From Stramonita haemastoma (Eukaryota; Mollusca; Gastropoda; Neogastropoda; Muricidae): 64,000 nt of DNA. Where the stretch lies: assembly GCA_030674155.1 (NCBI GenBank), contig CM060317.1, positions 83,801,041 through 83,865,040 on the forward strand. The letters are read 5' to 3'. The notes beneath the pieces are model-generated. The model was given only the letters and a program-made list of their open reading frames with translations. It did no database searches and was not told where the DNA came from. The stretch's first letter is position 1. Every line of letters begins with the position of its first letter. Both the position numbers and the translations under genes were made by a program. Shown here piece by piece: positions 1 through 12,865 of this stretch.

Positions 1-370
<370 letters not shown>

Positions 371-718
371 CTTGTTGATGTTCTTGTTGTCGCCGTTGCT
401 GTGAATATTGTCATTGTTGGTTATACTGTTTCCTTCCTTCCTTCCTTCCTTCTATATATGTTTGTTTGTTTCTTTGTTTCTTTATTTAGACGTGAGCTGG
501 ATCATTCATCCGTGTATCTATTACAATTCGCTGAAATAAGTACAGAAACACTCATGTACTTTACTCTAAAGAAAACAGCACTTGCATTTCCCCTTTTATA
601 TTACTAGGGCATACAAAGACTCGGCTTTCAGCCTTTTCATGTGTAAAATAACTAAAAAAGCAGCGACAGAAATGCGCCCTGTCTGACAGCTGCTGTCGTG
701 TTCCTTAGATACGCTGTT
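371..718. other. Unique sequence, no gene seen
   Basis: Mostly T-rich, with short TTCC and TTTG runs near 430-485. No coding or RNA signature is visible on either strand. Confidence 0.6.
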
Positions 719-848
719 TTCAGAAAGAAAAAGATATAGATATAGATATATGTGTGTGTGTGTGTAAGTGTGTGTATGTGTGTGTGTTTCTGTGCGTGTG
801 TGTGTGTGCATGCACGTGCACGCGCGCGCGCGTATGGTTGTGTGTGTG

Positions 849-912
<64 letters not shown>
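719..912. repeat. GATATA, GT and CG compound microsatellite
   Basis: A short GATATA run leads into GT repeats. A CG run at about 819-832 separates the imperfect GT block from a clean GT block (850-911). Confidence 0.97.
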
Positions 913-913
<1 letters not shown>

Positions 914-1029
914 AAAGGCAGCTCTGCCAAGCAGAAACTCCATTGATCTTATCGGAACATGGACAGCGGTAGGAGTTCTCATGACATAACTTTGCTGACA
1001 AAGCACTGCTGACACAGAGAACTGCAGTT

Positions 1030-1510
1030 TCTCTTCATCATCATCATCCTTCTCCTCTTATTCTTCCTCCTCTCCCTCTTTGTGTCGTCATCTTCTTCTT
1101 CTTCTCCTTCTTATTCTTCTTCTTTTTCTTCTTCTTCTTTGAATTCTTTTTCTTCTTCTTCTTTGAATTCTTTTTCTTCTTCTTCTTCTTCGCAATTCTT
1201 CTTCGCAATTTTTTTTCGCAATTCTTTTTCGCAATTCTTCTTCTTCTTCGCAATTCTTCTTCGCAATTTTTTTTCGCAATTCTTTTTCGCAATTCTTCTT
1301 CTTCTTCTTCTTCTTCTTCTTCTTCTTCTTCTCTTCTTCTTCTTCTTCCTCTTCTTCTTCTTTTTCTCCTCCTCCTCCTCCTCCTCCTCCTTCTCCTCTT
1401 CCTTCTCCTTTTTTTCTTCTTCTTCGCAATTCTTTTCTTCGTCGCAGTTCTTCTTCTTCGTCTTCTTTGTAATTCTTCTTCTTCTCCTTTTGTATCTTTT
1501 GTAATTTCAC
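1030..1510. repeat. TTC-rich polypyrimidine tract with GCAATTC variants
   Basis: TTC/TCC triplets run almost uninterrupted. Variant units with a GCAATTC core recur around 1190-1300 and 1425. The same variant forms a regular array at 23390-23640, so this looks like a recurrent TTC-derived minisatellite. Confidence 0.93.
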
Positions 1511-1760
1511 TTTACTACTCGATTAGGAGGAAGAGGAGGAGCAGAAAGAAGAACAGAAAGAGAACGAAAAGGAATAGGGGAAGAAGGAGGGGGAGGAGAC
1601 TGCAAAGTAGAAAAATACAAGAAGATGAAGAAGAATGCAAAGAAGAAGAGGATAGAAATGCACGGGACAAAAAGGAAAAGAATGCAAAGAAGAAAAATGC
1701 AAAGAATGCAAAAAGTGCAAAGAAGAAGAAGACACAGGAGGAGGAGGAGGACAGCAACAA
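1511..1760. repeat. GAA/GGA-rich polypurine tract
   Basis: Purine-rich low-complexity sequence directly follows the pyrimidine tract. The strand bias switches within a few tens of bases near 1500-1520, so the two halves could partly pair with each other. Confidence 0.88.
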
Positions 1761-2735
1761 CAATAACAACCACGACAACAACAATATCGAAAAAGTCGAG
1801 AGCAACTAAAATAACAACAGCATCAACAAAAGAAAAACAGGCAAACGGAAAGCTCTCATCATCTACATAAGGATGGCGGCCACACTCCACAGGGAACAAT
1901 AAAAGACTAGAGGGCCTTTGCCTGTGTGGTGAACTTACAGTAACTTAAAGGCTCTGGTAAAACCCTTCCGCCGCCCAGACAGTGCTCTGTCTCAGATTTC
2001 ACAGTGGCAGCACGTCTGTGAATGCTTCTCTCTATAATGGAACAGGCTTAGGTACCGGACTACGGGGTCTTTATGTGCATATTTGATCTTTCCTGCATGT
2101 GTGCGTAATCTAACAGGTCGACTCATACTTTCCGATTCTTTCACTGCAGTGGATCAATGGTCTGAAGTTAATATGCTTGCTTAGAAAGTTAGAAGTCGCA
2201 AAATTGATCCCAGTTTAAAACCGAACTTTTTCTCCCCAACCATTATACTTTGAGCGGTAGTCTGGGTCCCAGTCTTCCGGATGAGATGATAAACCGATGT
2301 CCGGCCCATCTTATATCCTGCAGCAACAAGAGAGTTGTTACTGGCAAAATTGTATAGAGAAAATCCACTCTCGTCGGGAAAGAAACCCACAAACAGGAAA
2401 ACTAGGATTTTATTTTTTTAAGATGGATGGTGCTCTTCTTGTGGCGACCCAGTCTTCGCAGGGAGAGTAACTTGAATTTCACACAGAGAAATCTACCGTG
2501 ATTGAAAAAGGCACACAATGCAATACACAAAACAAAATCTTTAAACGTTTATTTGCCAATGGGTGCATTGTGGATTAAAAATTACAGGCAGGTATTTTAC
2601 AGAAGAAACTCTGAGAGCATTGCTGACTTGGCAGCTGCACAGAAAAATGACATAATGTCTGTTGAAGCTCCGTTATTTTCTTACTCAGTCTGCCTCTCCC
2701 AGCTCACTCCAGCCAGTTGACAGTTCTATTAAGTA
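1761..2735. other. Unique sequence, no gene recognised
   Basis: Balanced-composition sequence after a short AAC/CAA-rich stretch. Open frames are short and show no family signature. Confidence 0.55.
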
Positions 2736-2737
2736 TC

Positions 2738-2806
<69 letters not shown>

Positions 2807-3242
2807 TGTGTGTGTATGTGTGTGTGTGTCTATGTGTCTGTGTGTCTGTGTGTCTGTGTCTGTGTCTCTGTGTGTGCTTGTTTGTTCGTTACTGCGTGTG
2901 TTTGTTTTTGTGTGTGTCTGTGTGTGTGTCTGTGCGTCTGCGACTCTGTGTGTCTATGTGTGTGTCTGTGTGTCTGTGTCAGAGTGTGTTTGAGCGTGCG
3001 CGCGTGCGTGTGTGTGTATGTGAATGTATCTGTGTGAATGTGTCTGTGTGTCTGTGTGTGATTGTGTGTCTGTCTGTCTGTTTGTCTGTCTATCTGTCTA
3101 TGTACGTCTGTATCTGTGTCTGTCTGTCTTGTATGTGTGTGTGTGCGTGCGTGCGTGACCATGTGTGTGCGAACGTGCGTGCGTGTGTGCTTGCATGAGT
3201 GTGTGTGTCTGTCTGTGTGTCTTTGTGTGTGTTGCAAGCACA
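2736..3242. repeat. GT microsatellite decaying into GT/GTCT sequence
   Basis: A clean GT run at 2740-2801 is followed by about 440 bp of interrupted GTGTCT, GTCT and GCGT units. This is an old array preserved mainly at its left end. Confidence 0.95.
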
Positions 3243-3660
3243 TGTGATTGAAAAAAATAACAAAATATAACCATCCTAACGCACTTATGCGTCTGTAGTA
3301 AACACGAAAGTGTTAAAAAATAAGAGAAAACTAGACACAAACACTGGCAAAAGAAATGATAAAAACAGACTCAGGGAGCCTTCGCCGTGAACCATTTCCA
3401 TAGAAATTAGCTTAGAGACCCCAGGGGGAAAAGAACAGCAACAACAAAATCAGTTTACAATCAAACTAAAACAGCAAAGCCACACACATGTTTGTTTTAT
3501 TTGTACACACCAACATAATGGCTGTTTTCTGCCACGTGATTGCTTCCTCCATGCCTATGTATACGTGTGAATGTGCATATGTCTGTTTATGCCTGCACAC
3601 GTACGTGCGTGTGAATAAATGTCTGCGCGCAGAACGCGCTTGTGTCTGTATTTGTCTTTG
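3243..3660. other. Unique sequence, no gene recognised
   Basis: AT-rich sequence followed by imperfect GTGT words. No coding signature. Confidence 0.55.
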
Positions 3661-3661
3661 T

Positions 3662-3740
<79 letters not shown>
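3661..3740. repeat. CT microsatellite
   Basis: CT repeat with one interruption (TCC) near 3690. Its SLSLSL and ERERER frames are artefacts. Confidence 0.97.
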
Positions 3741-3744
<4 letters not shown>

Positions 3745-4140
3745 CTTTGTGCATGAGTTGTATTTGCACACACAACATGCAAAAATCCAGAAATTCAAAG
3801 TTTCAATTCCCTTCTTAAAAGAATTAATTCTGAACATAGATCTAAACAATGCATTTGCAAAGGTTCCTTATAGCGAATTCACTATTTTTACAAAAAAAGT
3901 ATAAATATCTTTTCCTACATTAAAATTCATGGATGAAGATTTATATAAGCTGACATTTACATGTCTTTGTATTACGGTAGTATTTAGGATTAATTCTATG
4001 AAATTATTCAAAGCAAGGCTAGGTGTCATTGATGATGTTTGTTCCAAACATAGTAAGAAAAATAACAATGTCCAGAGATCTAGTCCACAAACTGTCATTG
4101 TCAACATTTTACCCATGGATCTAAATTAGAAACCAAATTT
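3741..4140. other. AT-rich unique sequence
   Basis: No gene, RNA or repeat recognised. Confidence 0.55.
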
Positions 4141-4745
4141 TCTTTTCGTCAGCAATAAATCCAACCTTGACACTGAATAACAGATATGAGTCCTCCTTCC
4201 AGCACCCTATTTCCACAGTCGAAGAACTTGCATATTGTATGGAAGGTTAGACAAAAGATGACCATCTTCAGGACACACGCTTTCATGTGGTCCAGATAAA
4301 CGCATTTACTTCTGTTTCGGCGCCTAGCTTTGAGACACATCAACCCAGAAGGGGGGAAAAATGTTGGAAGTGGGGTGTACACAATCCAGCCCTCTATCCC
4401 ATTAACACCTCCACCTTGATTAACATTTCACTCCTACCTAGAGAAGAAGCTTTCATGCAGGGAAAGACCAACACCTCTGTGAGAGAGTATTGGTACAGCA
4501 TCTTCCTGTCTGAATGAGGCTGCTGTGGATGGACAGGGATGGAAATGGATGGACGTGTTACATGATTGGCTATTGTCGCTACACTGGCTCTATCTGGCTG
4601 TATTGAGGTCGTTGACTTCTTCTACAGGTCATGGTCACTGTGCCTATACCACAGAAGCTGTTTACCTCGACAAGGGAATGACCGCATTCTACGATGACTT
4701 TTACGATGGTTGTTTTTTTGTTGGTGTTTCTAAGGTGTGGGATTA
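4141..4745 (+). repeat. Dispersed repeat J, copy 1
   Basis: Matches 5080-5640 in the same orientation at scattered blocks in the same order: a start around CAATAMATCCAACCTTGACA, a block with core CTACCTAGAGARGAAGCTTT, a GGTCATGGTCAC block, and an end around ACTGCATTCT. No protein signature was found. It could be an old tandem segmental duplication or two copies of an unclassified transposable element. Confidence 0.7.
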
Positions 4746-4929
4746 AGTAGGAAGAGACAAGGAATATACTTCTACTATATATGATTCCTGTTGTTTAGCA
4801 GGCTTTTTGCATAGGTGATAAAAAAAATGACTGTTAAGTCTTGTATTTCAATATCGTATTTGATAATCTGTATATATCTGGATTTTTCTTCCTAGTACAA
4901 CCCTCACAACGCACATACGGACACACCAC

Positions 4930-5068
<139 letters not shown>

Positions 5069-5079
5069 CTGTATTTCTG

Positions 5080-5640
5080 CTTCCTCAGCAATACATCCAA
5101 CCTTGACATCAAGCAATCAGCCACCACCTCCTTCCTCCTCTGCTGCAGGCAATGTCTAGATCACACTTCAAGGTGATACAGCTACCAACGACTATTTCCC
5201 TACATACCTGAGCATTGAGACTCCTAACACTAAAGCATAACATAGAACGGGGCAAATGTTGGCAGCGATGCATACACGATCTGGATATTCATCACAGTAA
5301 CACTCCATTTCGCTGACAATAATGATTTCTCTACCTAGAGAGGAAGCTTTCAAGCAGGAGACACGGACCCAGTCTCAGTGTGTCCATTATGAACAACTAA
5401 CGTGGTGTCTTCCTGTGTCACAGAGACTCTCTGGGTGGTAACTGGATTGGCTGATGTGCATGATTGCCTGCCTACCTACCCTCCTACTGTGGACATCCTG
5501 GGCTGTATTTCGGTGGTTGACCTCTGCTAGAGACGCCAGGTCATGGTCACAGCCTCTCTTTCACAGCAGCCACAACTCTGTAAGCTGAGTACTGCATTCT
5601 GTGATTCGTTTGAATTTTGACGATTTTTGTGTGTTTTGCC
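5080..5640 (+). repeat. Dispersed repeat J, copy 2
   Basis: Second copy of the repeat at 4141-4745, in direct orientation and diverged by substitutions and indels. It starts just after the GA array and ends just before the ATT array at 5651. Confidence 0.7.
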
Positions 5641-5650
5641 ATAAAGGCAC

Positions 5651-5688
<38 letters not shown>

Positions 5689-5712
5689 ATTATTATTATT
5701 ATTATTATTGTT
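5651..5712. repeat. ATT trinucleotide array
   Basis: About 20 ATT units with one slip near 5682, then a few GTT units. Confidence 0.97.
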
Positions 5713-5985
5713 GTTGTTTTTGCTGTTGTTGTTATCTCCGCTTGTAACTCAAAGAGACGATGGGCACTGCAATCAGCTTTTTAGGCCTTGTCCTTTACTC
5801 AAACTGACTGGTAGAACCCTTCCCTCGTCCTCTCAGCATCTATCCGTAACCAGCAAAATAACTTTAATTCCAGTTTGTCTTGTTCTTTGATTTTCTGTAT
5901 ATATCGGGATTGTATTGTTCACACACACGCACGCCCGTGAACGCAGGTACACTCACGCGAGCGTATTATGCAGGCCCGCACGTAC

Positions 5986-5986
5986 G

Positions 5987-6079
<93 letters not shown>

Positions 6080-6092
6080 ACACACACACACA
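5986..6092. repeat. CA microsatellite
   Basis: CA run preceded by CGCACG words and interrupted once by CATA near 6075. Confidence 0.97.
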
Positions 6093-6456
6093 TTCAGAAC
6101 AACTCCATTTTCATCAGTGACAAAAGTTGGCTTATAAAAGAAGCTCGCATCAAAGATTGCTATGCGATTGGGAAAAAAAAGAACATCTCTAAATAGATAA
6201 TAAACCTGTCTGCTCATTCACTGCAGTAGCCAAGGAAAAGTTCTGGCTGTTTAAGCACCATAGAGGACAGGAGTATTAGTCTCGCCATTCGCTAATACTA
6301 CTTTCAACAGTCAATGGGATCACTTGATTTACAACCTCACTGCCAATCTCTTTCCTCTCCAAGTGAATGGAGAGTGATGTTTGAAGACTGAGGAGGGAAG
6401 CTGCAAAACTGTTTCTAAGAATGCAGTGTGGATTGTTACGAGTTATTAGTTTCTAT

Positions 6457-6457
<1 letters not shown>
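6093..6457. other. Unique sequence, no gene recognised
   Basis: No supported coding or RNA feature. Confidence 0.55.
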
Positions 6458-6538
<81 letters not shown>

Positions 6539-6583
6539 GTGTGTGGTCTGTCTGTCAGTCTGTTTGTCTGTCTGTCTGTCTGT
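6458..6583. repeat. GT array followed by GTCT units
   Basis: A clean GT run to about 6537 is followed by GTCT-type tetranucleotides to 6582. Confidence 0.96.
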
Positions 6584-7084
6584 TCTAGAGAAAAACCTGA
6601 ATATATGTATATCATATTAAAACTATTTTCAAATTCGACAAAAAGAATTAACATAATTACATGTATCACTCCTGTTTGAACTTACAAAAAATAACACTCA
6701 AAAAAGAGAAAAAGGCAAATATGATCTTAAGGGAAAACAACAGAGAAACTTACTATTGCCCAAAGGCCACCCCACACTTCACCCTGTGTAAACCTTACCA
6801 TGTCCTTCCTTTCAAACATGGACCTTCTATTTGTGTTGCGTACACCATTCCTGTACGAAATATTTCCCTGTCCACTAACAATCCCTTAAGAATACTTATT
6901 TCTTGGGAGGCACCTGACATCGAGATTCATTGCCTGGGAGAGTAGGAGGTAAGATAGAATACATACTGGACACAGATGGATATAAAATCAATGTTTTATT
7001 ACATAACCACTTTTGTTTACTTGCTTAAGTTTGCCTTTAGAAACAACAGCCTTTTCTTGCAGGTCAACACGTTTTGCAGGAGCT
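6584..7084. other. Unique AT-rich sequence, no gene recognised
   Basis: An open frame of about 94 codons at 6661-6945 has no recognisable domain, no splice context and no match to other sequence in the window. I do not call it a gene. Confidence 0.5.
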
Positions 7085-7175
7085 CAGAGGCCAGGAATTC
7101 CCAAGTAGGACGAGTGAGGCAAAGTGCATGTGTAGCCTAGGTGAAACCTCGGGGTGTGAAGGTGGGGATATGCAG
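7085..7175 (+). repeat. Dispersed repeat K, copy 1
   Basis: Shares an ordered set of words with 13924-14045 and 39548-39620: GATTCYCAAGTGGGATGAGT-like start, an AGTGCAT/AGTGCAC block, a GTGACCCCC-like block (degraded here) and GGGTGT. Family identity unknown. Confidence 0.6.
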
Positions 7176-7357
7176 CAACATCAGGATAAAAGACTCAACA
7201 CTCAAGAATACTTACTTTATTATCTGGGCATGAGAAACTATAGAAGACTACAGCGAACTATGAGACTGATTCTTTGTGTTTCAATGAAACAAATGACGCA
7301 CCTGCAGAGTGAGAGTAGTTCTATCCTCATAGGTTACACCTCATCATACTTTCTTTT

Positions 7358-7520
7358 TTTATTCTTTAATTTCGAGGATAATGGAATAAGCACTCATGTG
7401 TTTTTTAATCCAGTTACCATGTGTATGCCGTTTTGTAAATGTTGTCATCCATTCCCACCGTCACACAATGGCCGACCTTCTCGAAAAGCAGAATGGGGTT
7501 TAACGTGTGCGCAAGTTAGT
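7358..7520 (-). mobile_element. SINE family A, 5'-truncated copy
   Basis: Reverse-strand copy of the element that is full length at 54201-54538. It keeps the 3' end (TTCGAGGATAATGGAATAAG as read on the plus strand) and the central block with CCATTCCCACC and GTGTGCGCAAG. The tRNA-like head is missing. Confidence 0.85.
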
Positions 7521-7960
7521 TGTATAGGGGTGCCTGACCTGTCCTTCAGAGTCAGAAATGGCTGTTACTTTATCTACTGTGCAATTATCACATATTCTGC
7601 GAGCTCATTGCAGGACTGTTTCGTGTGATGGTTGCTTATTTCGAATGTTTCGTGTCTTTAGGGTGTAACGGGAACCAGGATAGAAGTTATAATAAAGTGT
7701 ACTTTACATGTAATCTGATAGCTGATGATCCACCGACTCTGCTGAGATGATGACTCTGACTTCTGCTGTCTTTATGCCCAGTGTAGACATGTTGATGTGT
7801 TGTGCAAACGAGTTTTGAAAAAAATATATAATTTTATTATACGATTAACCTAATTAATTGTATTCTATTATAATCATATATATTTGTAAGCTTATGCAAA
7901 CGCATACACAAAGATACACAGGATACACAGGGACACACAAAAATAAAAACAAAAACAAAG
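7521..7960. other. Unique sequence, no gene recognised
   Basis: AT-rich with CATACA-like words at the right end. Confidence 0.5.
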
Positions 7961-8098
<138 letters not shown>

Positions 8099-10135
8099 CA
8101 TACATCTATCTCATTTCAATCTTTCCTACATGTGTATCCATCCAGCCACTGATCATGGCTTGGCGAGACAAGCCAACACCAAAGCCTGCAGCCAAACGTC
8201 TGACACCGTCACCCCGACTAGGACAATAAACTTTTCCTTTCTCTCACAGCACCTCATGAGGAGTCCTCCCTCCCCCTCTACAGGCAATCCCGCCCTCAGC
8301 ACCATGGACCACTTAGCTACTGGTCCCCCCCCCCCCTCCTCCCTTTTCTGATCCCCCCTCCACTCCACTTCATGCCGTCACTGAGGATACTTGATGTACA
8401 GCCCGGGGCTGCTGTCCCAGCTCTCAGGGTGAATGATGGCGACGATCAGGACTGATGAAAATGGCTGCCAACATGTCCAGGAAGAAAGAAAGCCATGTTA
8501 GCAGTTTAGTGACTGCTATGCTATGCTAGGAGAGTTTGGGGAGTTGTTTTTTCCCCTGGCTCTCTTTCTCTCAAGCTATAAATGTTACGTAAGAAAAGTT
8601 ATTTTAGAGTGACAATACTGTGTCTTAGTTCCGAGTAGCACAAAGCTTCTTAGATGGCTTGATGAAAAAGCAAATCAATGCTGTTCAATGTACCATCTGG
8701 GAAGAAATTTTATTTTTGACTTGACTTTGACTTGTGCATTGTAGGAAGTGATTCGAAAAATTTGGCAAATTAATCAGACAAAAAATACTGTTGTTTATTC
8801 ATTTATACCAGTATGAAAGATATGAAGAGCAAAAATGCTTCATTAATAAAAAGTAGTTGAAAACATTACGCACACATCGTAATGAACATAGCCAGTCTAA
8901 CAAACCTAGCTAATAAAGTTAAGGCCACAAAATGCATCATGAAGGGTGGTCAGTGCCGAAGTATCTATTTGGGGAACTGATGACCATGCTGTTTTGAAAG
9001 CTAATCTGTTTCGTCATAAAGAAAGTTGCACTGGGCACATCTGCTTTTCGAAGGTTCAGTCCAAATGCTTACCTGGAATTTACATACCAAAGAAATCATC
9101 AAAGCTCAAAACATACTTATAAGAAACTAAAGACTGGCATGTGGATGTTACAGATGAAAAATTCCGCTTCCTGTATATTTCTTTGGTTGACCACAGTGCT
9201 ATGAGTTAAAACACAATTTATCAAGACAAATTGCAAACTGATTTGATGTCATTTCCGGTGCAGAAAACTACCCAGTTGTTTCTTGTCCATTATTTTCTCT
9301 TTCATCGTCTGTCACCATTGCAGCCAGCTTTGATCTGCCTTCGATCTGTAGGCTACCTGCATGTTTAGTAAAGCTGCATTTCCCAGTGCGAGCTTATGGA
9401 TTGGGTATAATCCTACCTGTTCCTCATGACTGTCCTGAATAACCTTACTCAGGCTTTGCTGATTTTTTTCTTCCCTACACGCTAATTCCCGTTAGGAAAC
9501 GAAACATACACCACTCAAATACCTCCAAAAGCTGAGATGTGTAGGGTTGCTACTTAGACCCCTGGATATCTGTACAGACAAACCTGCTGACGCACAACAG
9601 TCAAGAGAAGTACAACACAGTCAAGTACAAGAGAATAGATTAGTTGTACCTGAAAGAGAAAAAAAGCCATAAACATGAGTAATGTTAGGAAATAACCTGA
9701 GCCGGTGTGTTCGTTTGACTCAAACAGAAAATGATTCATTGAGTAAAGACATATTAATTCTATTGCCCGAAAAACCACACTTAAATAAAATAGCATAAAA
9801 TGTTTAATCTTTAATATGCTTCAGAACAGATTTACATTCACTGCGACACATAGACCAGAACTTAACATCTTGATTCCACGTTGTGTTCAATTACGTTTTA
9901 GTTTCATTTTGTCATGGCGTAAATACTTTGCTATACCAAAGACATATTCTGTCAAAAATAACAACACTGAAAGCAATGTGGTAAACTTTGTAACAATGCA
10001 GTTATTGAGTTTATTGTTTGTTTTCACCAAGCAAAGTTTTGTCAACTTAGATACCCCTTTTATTTCCAAAAAGAAAGATAGATAAAGAGATGTCAAAGTA
10101 GAAAAAAATTTCCCCATGTACTTTAACGAATGAAG
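8099..10135. other. Long unique stretch, no gene recognised
   Basis: About 2 kb without an expanded repeat. A C run occurs at 8326-8337. At about 8690-8736 a TTGACTTGACTTTGACTTG run resembles the tail of LINE family M seen at 43293-43395. No splice-bounded reading frame or conserved domain was seen. Confidence 0.5.
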
Positions 10136-10177
10136 ATGTGCACATGCGCGTGTGCTCGCGCGCGCGCACACACACCA

Positions 10178-10223
<46 letters not shown>

Positions 10224-10443
10224 CACACAACACATACACACACAACACACAACACACACACACACACATACATACATACATACATACATAAAGCTAGAGA
10301 GAGACAGACAGAGACAAGGAGACAAAAAGTAAGACATAGGTAAAAGCAGACAGAAGACAGAAAGGGGCACAGAGAGTGAGAGACATAAGGAGACACTGAG
10401 AGAGACGGAGAGACAGAGAGAAAGAAGACACACAGACAGACAC

Positions 10444-10475
<32 letters not shown>
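10136..10475. repeat. CG, CA, CATA and GACA compound array
   Basis: A CG run (10157-10168) leads into CA, then CATA units (10268-10290), then purine-rich sequence ending in GACA tetranucleotides (10434-10475). Confidence 0.95.
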
Positions 10476-10559
10476 CGAATATAGACAGAGCTAAACAGAG
10501 ACAGAAAAAAAAAAAAACATTCGAAGTAACGCATACACGCCGCAGGACATCAATATCTT

Positions 10560-11214
10560 GTCATGTTTCTCAACAAAGTGATTTCACGTTCAGTGTGGCA
10601 GGGTGAGTCAATATTGGTACTCCAAAGAGGCAGCATCTAGCTGTGTATCCTTATGTCTGTCTGTGTATTTGTCTGTCTGTGTATCTTCGTCTGTCTGTCT
10701 GTGTATCCTTCTGTCTGTCTGTATCCTCTGTCTGTGTATCCTTTTTATCTCTGTATCCTTCTGTCTGTCTATCCTTCTGTCTGTCTGTGTGTCCTTCTGT
10801 CTGACTGTCTGTATGTGTATGCTTCTATCCTTCTGTCTGTCTCTGTCTGTGTATCTTCTATCCTCTGTCTGTCTGTCTGTGTATCCTTCTGTCTGTCTGT
10901 CTGTCTGTTATCCTTCTGTCTGTCTGTCTGTCTGTCTGTGTATCCTTCTGTCTGTTATCCTGTCTGGCTGGTATCCTTCTGTCTGTCTGTCTGTGTATCC
11001 TTCCGTCGTCTGTCTGTGTATCCTTCCGTCTGTCTGTCTGTGTATCCTTCTGTCTGTCTGTGTATCCTTCTGTCTGTTACTTCTGTCTGTCTGTGTATCC
11101 TTCTGTCTGTGTGTGTGTGTCTGTCTGTCTGTGTATCCATCTGTCTGTCTGTCTGTCTGTGTATCCTTCTGTCTGTCTGTCTGTCTGTGTATCCTTTGTG
11201 TGTCTGTGTGTCTG

Positions 11215-11249
<35 letters not shown>

Positions 11250-11395
11250 GTGTCTGTCTGTCTGTCTGTCTGTGTGCTGCCTGAGGGGAGCAGACAGGAA
11301 CCCTGCGGCTGATGACCACCTCAGTCACACAGGGAACCCCCTCCTCCTTTGCCACACTGAGGAGAGGAGGAGGATGGTGGTGTCTCTTTAAACCA
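10560..11395 (+). repeat. F element copy 1: conserved flanks around an internal tandem array
   Basis: The left flank (about 10564-10634, with GTGGCAGGGTGAGTCA and TACTCCAAAGAGGCAGCA) and right flank (11275-11393, with GTGCTGCCTGAGGGGAGCAG and AGTCACACAGGGAACCCC) are also found at 35903-36510. The right flank recurs again at 56600-56990. Between them lies about 640 bp built from GTGTATCCTTCTGTCT units with varying numbers of GTCT, roughly twenty in all. Open frames across it (CVCLSV-type) are artefacts. The element carries no recognised protein and its mobility class is unknown. Confidence 0.85.
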
Positions 11396-11464
11396 TCTGT
11401 AGACAGTCACCAGAGCATGCAGAAGAATAATTGTAACAAAACATTTTGCACAAGGACACATACA

Positions 11465-11499
11465 CATGCAACACACGCACGCACGCGAGTGCCCGCGCG

Positions 11500-11547
<48 letters not shown>

Positions 11548-11648
11548 ACACAGCAAGAGAGACAGACAGACAGAGAGACAGACAGACAGAGAGACATGCA
11601 AACTGACAGACAGACAGACAAGAGAGGGGGGGGGGGTAGAGAGAGAGA

Positions 11649-11733
<85 letters not shown>

Positions 11734-11735
11734 AA
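11465..11735. repeat. CG, CA, GACA and GA compound microsatellite
   Basis: Ordered blocks: a CG run (11493-11508), CA, GACA-type units, a G run (about 11628-11636) and a GA run of about 90 bp. The order is the reverse-complement counterpart of GTCT/CT arrays elsewhere. Confidence 0.96.
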
Positions 11736-12035
11736 GCAAAAAGTACTCCAAACGTGGGGGGAGGAGGGGGAGACAACATATGAAAAAAAAAACTTTGGAA
11801 AAGTCTTACGAAATAGTCTTGAGATTAGTTTTCAATGTGGACAAAGTGTTTTGAAGTGGACAAAGTGAATGTCGATAAGCTGGTACCAAACTTGAACACC
11901 AAACTTCTGGAGCTATCGAATAAAACACCTGCTTCTCTGCTCTTTTCACTCTGCAAATCTGCAAAGGCGAACAGTCCTTCAGTGAACCAACAGAAAGTAG
12001 GAGGAGAGGTGCAGTAAAGAGAGCAATAGTGCCGG

Positions 12036-12192
12036 GTTCTGTGTATATAGACTGGTAGTGCATTCCTCATTTTTGGTGCACTGAAACGAAGCGTCCTTTC
12101 TCCAGCTGGCTTCACTGGCTGTCTGGGAAGTTTTTAATCGTTTTTTTTCGTTGGAGGAAGGTAAAGTAGAGGTGGGATGTGTGTGTGTGTGT

Positions 12193-12264
<72 letters not shown>

Positions 12265-12410
12265 GGGGGCACAGCTTGCACCAGGCTGGCTTCTCATAGA
12301 ATCCTGGTTTGTTTGCCCACTGTCTGCCAAACTCTATGCGTGTGCAAAAGTGGAAGAAGTGAATGTTTGTCTCTCCGCAGAATACTTCAAAACTTGCCGG
12401 TGTAACTTTT
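12036..12410 (-). pseudogene. LINE (CR1/L2-like) C-terminal remnant with GT array inside
   Basis: On the minus strand around 12070-12115 a frame reads AGERTLRFSAPKMRNALPV. This resembles the conserved end of CR1/L2/jockey reverse transcriptases, where a 'FS..AP..WN.LP' motif closes the protein. The same motif occurs at 18690-18960 in matching context. A GT run at 12177-12262 interrupts the copy. Too short and broken to be functional. The clade assignment is inference. Confidence 0.6.
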
Positions 12411-12454
12411 GATGTTTGCTTATTTTCTAAGTTGCCCTAAAAGCACTAAAGTAG

Positions 12455-12765
<311 letters not shown>

Positions 12766-12865
12766 TCAGTCATTTAACGTCACCATGTTTCATATTTGAT
12801 CTTTAATTTTGTGCCTTTTTTTGTTTTTGTTTTGTTTGTTTGTTTGTTTGTTGTGTTGTTGGTTT

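Noticed and set aside
2662..3198. 178-codon frame rich in Cys and Val
   Set aside because: It is a GT microsatellite read as TGT/GTG. The Cys spacing is not a toxin or zinc-finger pattern, only dinucleotide periodicity.
6661..6945. 94-codon frame as a small gene
   Set aside because: No recognisable domain, start context or splice signals. Length is within chance for AT-rich sequence of this size.
7074..7628. 184-codon frame
   Set aside because: It crosses repeat K and a minus-strand SINE A, so the frame is accidental.
8220..8245. Splice acceptor (TTTCTCTCACAG) before 8246
   Set aside because: A fair acceptor, but no sustained coding frame with domain content follows.
10603..11391. 262-codon Cys/Leu/Ser-rich frame
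   Set aside because: Generated by the GTCT/GTATCC array of F element copy 1. Frames in all phases look alike.
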